A program made the translations under genes and the position numbers. Below, piece after piece: positions 61,396 to 64,000 of a stretch of 64,000 nt of DNA. The stretch's first letter is position 1. Every line of letters starts with the position of its first letter. The notes under the pieces are model-generated. The model worked only from the letters and a program-made list of their open reading frames with translations. It ran no database searches and was not told the origin of the DNA. Origin of the DNA: Actinotalea sp. JY-7876 (GTDB lineage Bacteria > Actinomycetota > Actinomycetes > Actinomycetales > Cellulomonadaceae). The stretch lies in contig NZ_CP059493.1 of the NCBI RefSeq assembly GCF_014042015.1, forward strand, positions 2,356,001-2,420,000, written 5' to 3'.

Positions 61396-63176
61396 GCGTG
61401 TGGAGCCGGCCCTACGTCACGGTGCTCGCGGCCGACGGCTCGCCGGTGCCGTGGTCGGTGCCGGCCGGCGGGTTGCCGGCGGGTGAACCCGACCCCATGG
61501 CCCTGGGCCTGCCGGTCGGAGCGAAGCTGGTGCTGCGCTGGCGGGCGCCGGGGTTCACCAACCCCCGGCACGCGACCTTGTGGGTGGCCCACCCCGGGTG
61601 GGCCGACCTGCTCCGGGACGTCCTCGCCGCCCACGCCGACGCCGGGGTGGGCTGGCGCCCGGACGAACGCGGGCGGCCGGTGCGCGCCACTGGAGGACGG
61701 GCGCGGACCACCACCATCGCACCTGGCTCCGCCGCCGGGGAGCGCCCCGGGGAGCACAGCACTCCCCCGCCGGTTGCGACCCCGGCGCTGCCCGGCGCCG
61801 TCCACGTCGAGGGACGGGTCTGGGCCAGCCCGCACAACCCGATCCTGGTCCAGGTCGCGGCCGGCGCCCTGGACCTCGGACCGACCGTCGCCGAGCTCGC
61901 CGAGGACCTCAAGGCCGCCCGGTACGCACGCTCCGAGGCGAAGAACCGGGGCAACATCTCCAGCGTGCTGAGCATCCTCAAGCACGTCATGACCTACCGC
62001 GAACCGCTCCCGGACGACCCGGAGGAGATCGCGGCGTGGAAGCTGGCCCGGCTGGACCTGCCGGGGGTCGAGCTCGGCGCCTCGATGCACGTGCGCCTGC
62101 TCCTGGTGCGCGACCTGGATGACGCGATCGCCTTCCGTCGGCACGTGGACTTCCGGGTGGAGAGGTTCAACGAGCAGGCGGTGGTGCGCCACCAGGCGCA
62201 GTGGGAGCGGCACCTGCGCGCCCTGGACGCCAAGGCGCGGGGCACCTGGCGCGGCGGCCGCCTGCCGCAGCGCCCGCCGGAGCACGTCGAGCTGCGCGAG
62301 CACCCGGAGCAGGTGAAGGCCCGCACCGAGCAGCTGTTCGCCCAGCAGCTGGGCGCGGTGCTGGCCATTGCCCACTCCCGCGGCGCCCTGGTGGGACCCA
62401 ACCCGTGGGACGGGTTCGCCCACGACCCGTCCCGGACCAAGGGGTACCGGGTCCCACGGCTGCTGCTGATCAACGAGCGGGTCGTGCCGGCGATCGGGCT
62501 GGTCGCCGAGCTCGCCGAGGCGATCGCCGCCACCGGACCGGCCGACCCGGTCCGAGGGTGCCGCACCGGTGCCCGGTTCAGGGCCCTGGTGGTGGCCAGC
62601 ACCAGTGCCTTGCGTCCCTCCGAGCTGTTCGGCCTGGGGCCCGGGGACTACCTGCGCGGGGAGGAGCCTCGGCTGCGGGTTTACCGTTCGCTGACCCACG
62701 TGCCGGCGGCCCTGAACGACGGCAGCGGGACGTTCGTGAGCGAGGGGCCCAAGGGGCGCCAGGCCGGCGGCGTGCGGGAGGTCCCGATCCCCCGGGCGGT
62801 GGCCGACGCCCTGGACGAGCACATCGCCGCCGGGTACGCGAGCAAGCACACGCTGTTCACCGGCCACGACGGCGGCCCGGTGAACTTCGGGAACATCACC
62901 GCCACCCACTGGCGCCCGGCGGTGTCCGCGGTGTTCGGCCAGTCCAGCGTCCGCCAGCTGCGCGAGCTGGAGTTCCGGTGGCTGCGCAAGGCCGCCCTCA
63001 CCTGGATGCTGCGGGCCGGGCTGCACCCGACCAAAGTGGCCGAGATCGCCGGACACTCCGTGAACGTGCTGACCACCCACTACGCCGGCGTCGTGCACAG
63101 CCACAGCCAGCGGCACCTCTTCACGACCTGGGACGACGCCTGGGCGTGGGCGGTGCAGGAGACCGAGCTCGTCTGA
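61392..63176 (+). CDS. tyrosine recombinase/integrase of an integrative element
   Basis: 594-residue site-specific recombinase. The N-terminal 130 residues are an unusual extension. About residues 150-290 form the arm-type/SAM-like DNA-binding part (TVAELAEDLKAARYARSEAKN). The catalytic domain shows Arg408 in TSALRPSELFGL, Arg532 in FRWLRKAALTWML, His555 in AGHSVNVL and nucleophile Tyr564 in THYAG. The first residue of the usual H-x-x-R motif is Arg529 instead of His. It reads away from tRNA-Arg, which lies 532 nt upstream, and probably recombines at that tRNA. Confidence 0.9.
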   Translation: MSVWSRPYVTVLAADGSPVPWSVPAGGLPAGEPDPMALGLPVGAKLVLRWRAPGFTNPRHATLWVAHPGWADLLRDVLAAHADAGVGWRPDERGRPVRATGGRARTTTIAPGSAAGERPGEHSTPPPVATPALPGAVHVEGRVWASPHNPILVQVAAGALDLGPTVAELAEDLKAARYARSEAKNRGNISSVLSILKHVMTYREPLPDDPEEIAAWKLARLDLPGVELGASMHVRLLLVRDLDDAIAFRRHVDFRVERFNEQAVVRHQAQWERHLRALDAKARGTWRGGRLPQRPPEHVELREHPEQVKARTEQLFAQQLGAVLAIAHSRGALVGPNPWDGFAHDPSRTKGYRVPRLLLINERVVPAIGLVAELAEAIAATGPADPVRGCRTGARFRALVVASTSALRPSELFGLGPGDYLRGEEPRLRVYRSLTHVPAALNDGSGTFVSEGPKGRQAGGVREVPIPRAVADALDEHIAAGYASKHTLFTGHDGGPVNFGNITATHWRPAVSAVFGQSSVRQLRELEFRWLRKAALTWMLRAGLHPTKVAEIAGHSVNVLTTHYAGVVHSHSQRHLFTTWDDAWAWAVQETELV

Positions 63177-63431
63177 CCCCCGCGTCCGGGCCGCGGCAGC
63201 GACCCCCCGCATCGGCGGCGCATCTGCCCAGGTTGCGTCTCGCGGTGACACAACGAGGCGGCCTACCGTCGATCACACCGCCGCCGACGCCGCCGACTGA
63301 CCGGCCGACAGCGGCCAGACACCCCGAGCGGCCGGCGAACTCTAAACGGCGCAAAGGCGCTGCGCCGGTCAGTGGAGCGTGCCCGGTAGGGCCAGGCGTC
63401 CACCCGCACGACGCACGGACGGAGGGACGCG

Positions 63432-63791
63432 ATGGAGCTCACCGAGATCCGCGCGAGCACCACCGGGCGCTGGCTCATCAGGACCATCGCCGGGGCCGTC
63501 CACCTGCTGGACGTCCCGCCGGACGGACGCGCTCGCTGGGCCACAGCCACCGCCCCGGAAACGGCCAGCGGCGCCCCCGCACGGCCGGTCGTTCATGAGC
63601 TGATCGCCTGGGCCAGCTACGACGTCCTGACCGGGGTCCGCGAGGGGATCAGCCTCGGTGAGAGCCTGCTGTTCATTACCGAGCCCCTCACCCCGGACGG
63701 CACCGCCACCGCCGCGATCTCCGCACCCGTGCTGTCCATCAGCCCGCTGCCGCCGCAGGCAGATCTCGTCGGCGCGCGGCCCACGGCGTAG
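63432..63791 (+). CDS. small hypothetical protein of the integrative element
   Basis: 119 residues, no family recognised. ATG 63432 follows a good GGAGGG site. The first 30 residues (LTEIRASTTGRWLIRTIAGAVHLLDVPPDG) are beta-rich and resemble the start of the next gene's product, GTYLVRTLTAAYVVDLD. The centre has ELIAWASYDVLTGVREGISLGESLLFI and the C-terminus is Ala/Pro-rich. It begins 255 bp after the integrase; that gap (63177-63431) has one small hairpin (CGGCGCA/TGCGCCG near 63350) and no confident promoter. Probably cargo or conserved element backbone. Confidence 0.7.
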   Translation: MELTEIRASTTGRWLIRTIAGAVHLLDVPPDGRARWATATAPETASGAPARPVVHELIAWASYDVLTGVREGISLGESLLFITEPLTPDGTATAAISAPVLSISPLPPQADLVGARPTA

Positions 63792-63800
63792 GAGTCGGCT

Positions 63801-64000
63801 GTGGAGTCCCTCGGTCCAGGCGCGCAGGGCACCTACCTGGTGCGGACCCTTACCGCGGCCTACGTCGTGGACCTGGACGCGGCGACGCTCGAGCGGCACC
63901 CCGCAGTGTCCGCGCCACTGCAGTTCCCCGCGCCGGCGGACCTGCGACGTGACCACGAGCCAGTCACGCTCGCCGCCGTCCTGGACTGCCGGATCGGCGC
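63801..64000 (+). CDS. small hypothetical protein, related to the preceding one (3' end outside window)
   Basis: 66 residues are visible from GTG 63801, preceded by GGAG 6 nt upstream, and the frame is open to the window end. The N-terminus SLGPGAQGTYLVRTLTAAYVVDLD parallels the preceding protein (G-x-W/Y-L-I/V-R-T-x-x-x-A-x-x-x-x-D), suggesting a tandem duplicate of a small beta-rich fold. The function is unknown. It starts 9 nt after the previous stop, so an operon is likely. Confidence 0.6.
   Translation, partial: MESLGPGAQGTYLVRTLTAAYVVDLDAATLERHPAVSAPLQFPAPADLRRDHEPVTLAAVLDCRIG

Noticed and set aside
61155-63251. A 698-codon reverse-strand frame antisense to the integrase
   Set aside because: The forward frame carries all recombinase catalytic motifs and the xis-int overlap; the reverse translation is low complexity without motifs.
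63340-63375. The CGGCGCA/TGCGCCG hairpin as integrase terminator
   Set aside because: The stem is only 7 bp, it lies more than 150 nt after the stop, and there is no U tract; too weak to list as a terminator.
60859-64000. A second attachment site (repeat of the tRNA 3' end) inside the window
   Set aside because: I looked for a repeat of the T-arm/acceptor sequence downstream and saw none before 64000; it would have to lie beyond the window.

Overview
The window is very GC-rich chromosomal DNA with many GTG starts. Its content is that of a high-GC Gram-positive actinobacterium, and the gene set (GlgE-pathway glycogen/trehalose metabolism, NucS in place of MutSL, DUF2550 beside the ATP synthase operon, a Rho with a long low-complexity N-terminal insertion, a Scy/DivIVA-like coiled-coil protein) points to Micrococcales, possibly near Cellulomonas. 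That genus is an inference and rests on no database search.

Layout. 1-9.6 kb: a tRNA-thiolation and flavoprotein neighbourhood, with mnmA (cut by the window edge), cysteine desulfurase and etfB-etfA, broken up by two acetyltransferases, a stand-alone family-A DNA polymerase, a hydrolase, a flavin-type reductase and an aminoglycoside-phosphotransferase-fold kinase. 9.7-24.1 kb: alpha-glucan metabolism, with glgX, an unrelated FAD dehydrogenase, glgP (reverse), then glgE-treS-mak-glgB (forward). TreS makes maltose from trehalose, Mak phosphorylates it, GlgE polymerises maltose-1-phosphate, GlgB branches the product, and GlgP and GlgX degrade it. 24.1-30.4 kb: a YbbN-like thioredoxin/TPR protein, a lipoprotein and membrane-protein pair, and a 725-residue hendecad coiled-coil protein followed by a small partner gene.

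30.4-59.9 kb: one unbroken reverse-strand run of about 29 kb. In order of transcription it holds an MFS exporter, argS, lysA, hom-thrC-thrB, rho, rpmE, prfA-prmC-tsaC-wecA-atpI (joined by 4-nt overlaps), atpBEFHAGDC, DUF2550, nucS, pdxH, nagA, a GH1 beta-glucosidase, a small putative zinc-binding protein, a HAD phosphatase and two alpha/beta hydrolases. A FadR-type regulator is divergent from the exporter.

60.8-64 kb: tRNA-Arg(CCG), immediately followed by what looks like the integrase end of an integrative element: a small excisionase-like gene overlapping a tyrosine recombinase, then two small related unknown genes, the second cut by the window end. This is the most accessory-looking part of the window. 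No CRISPR array, rRNA gene or insertion sequence was seen.
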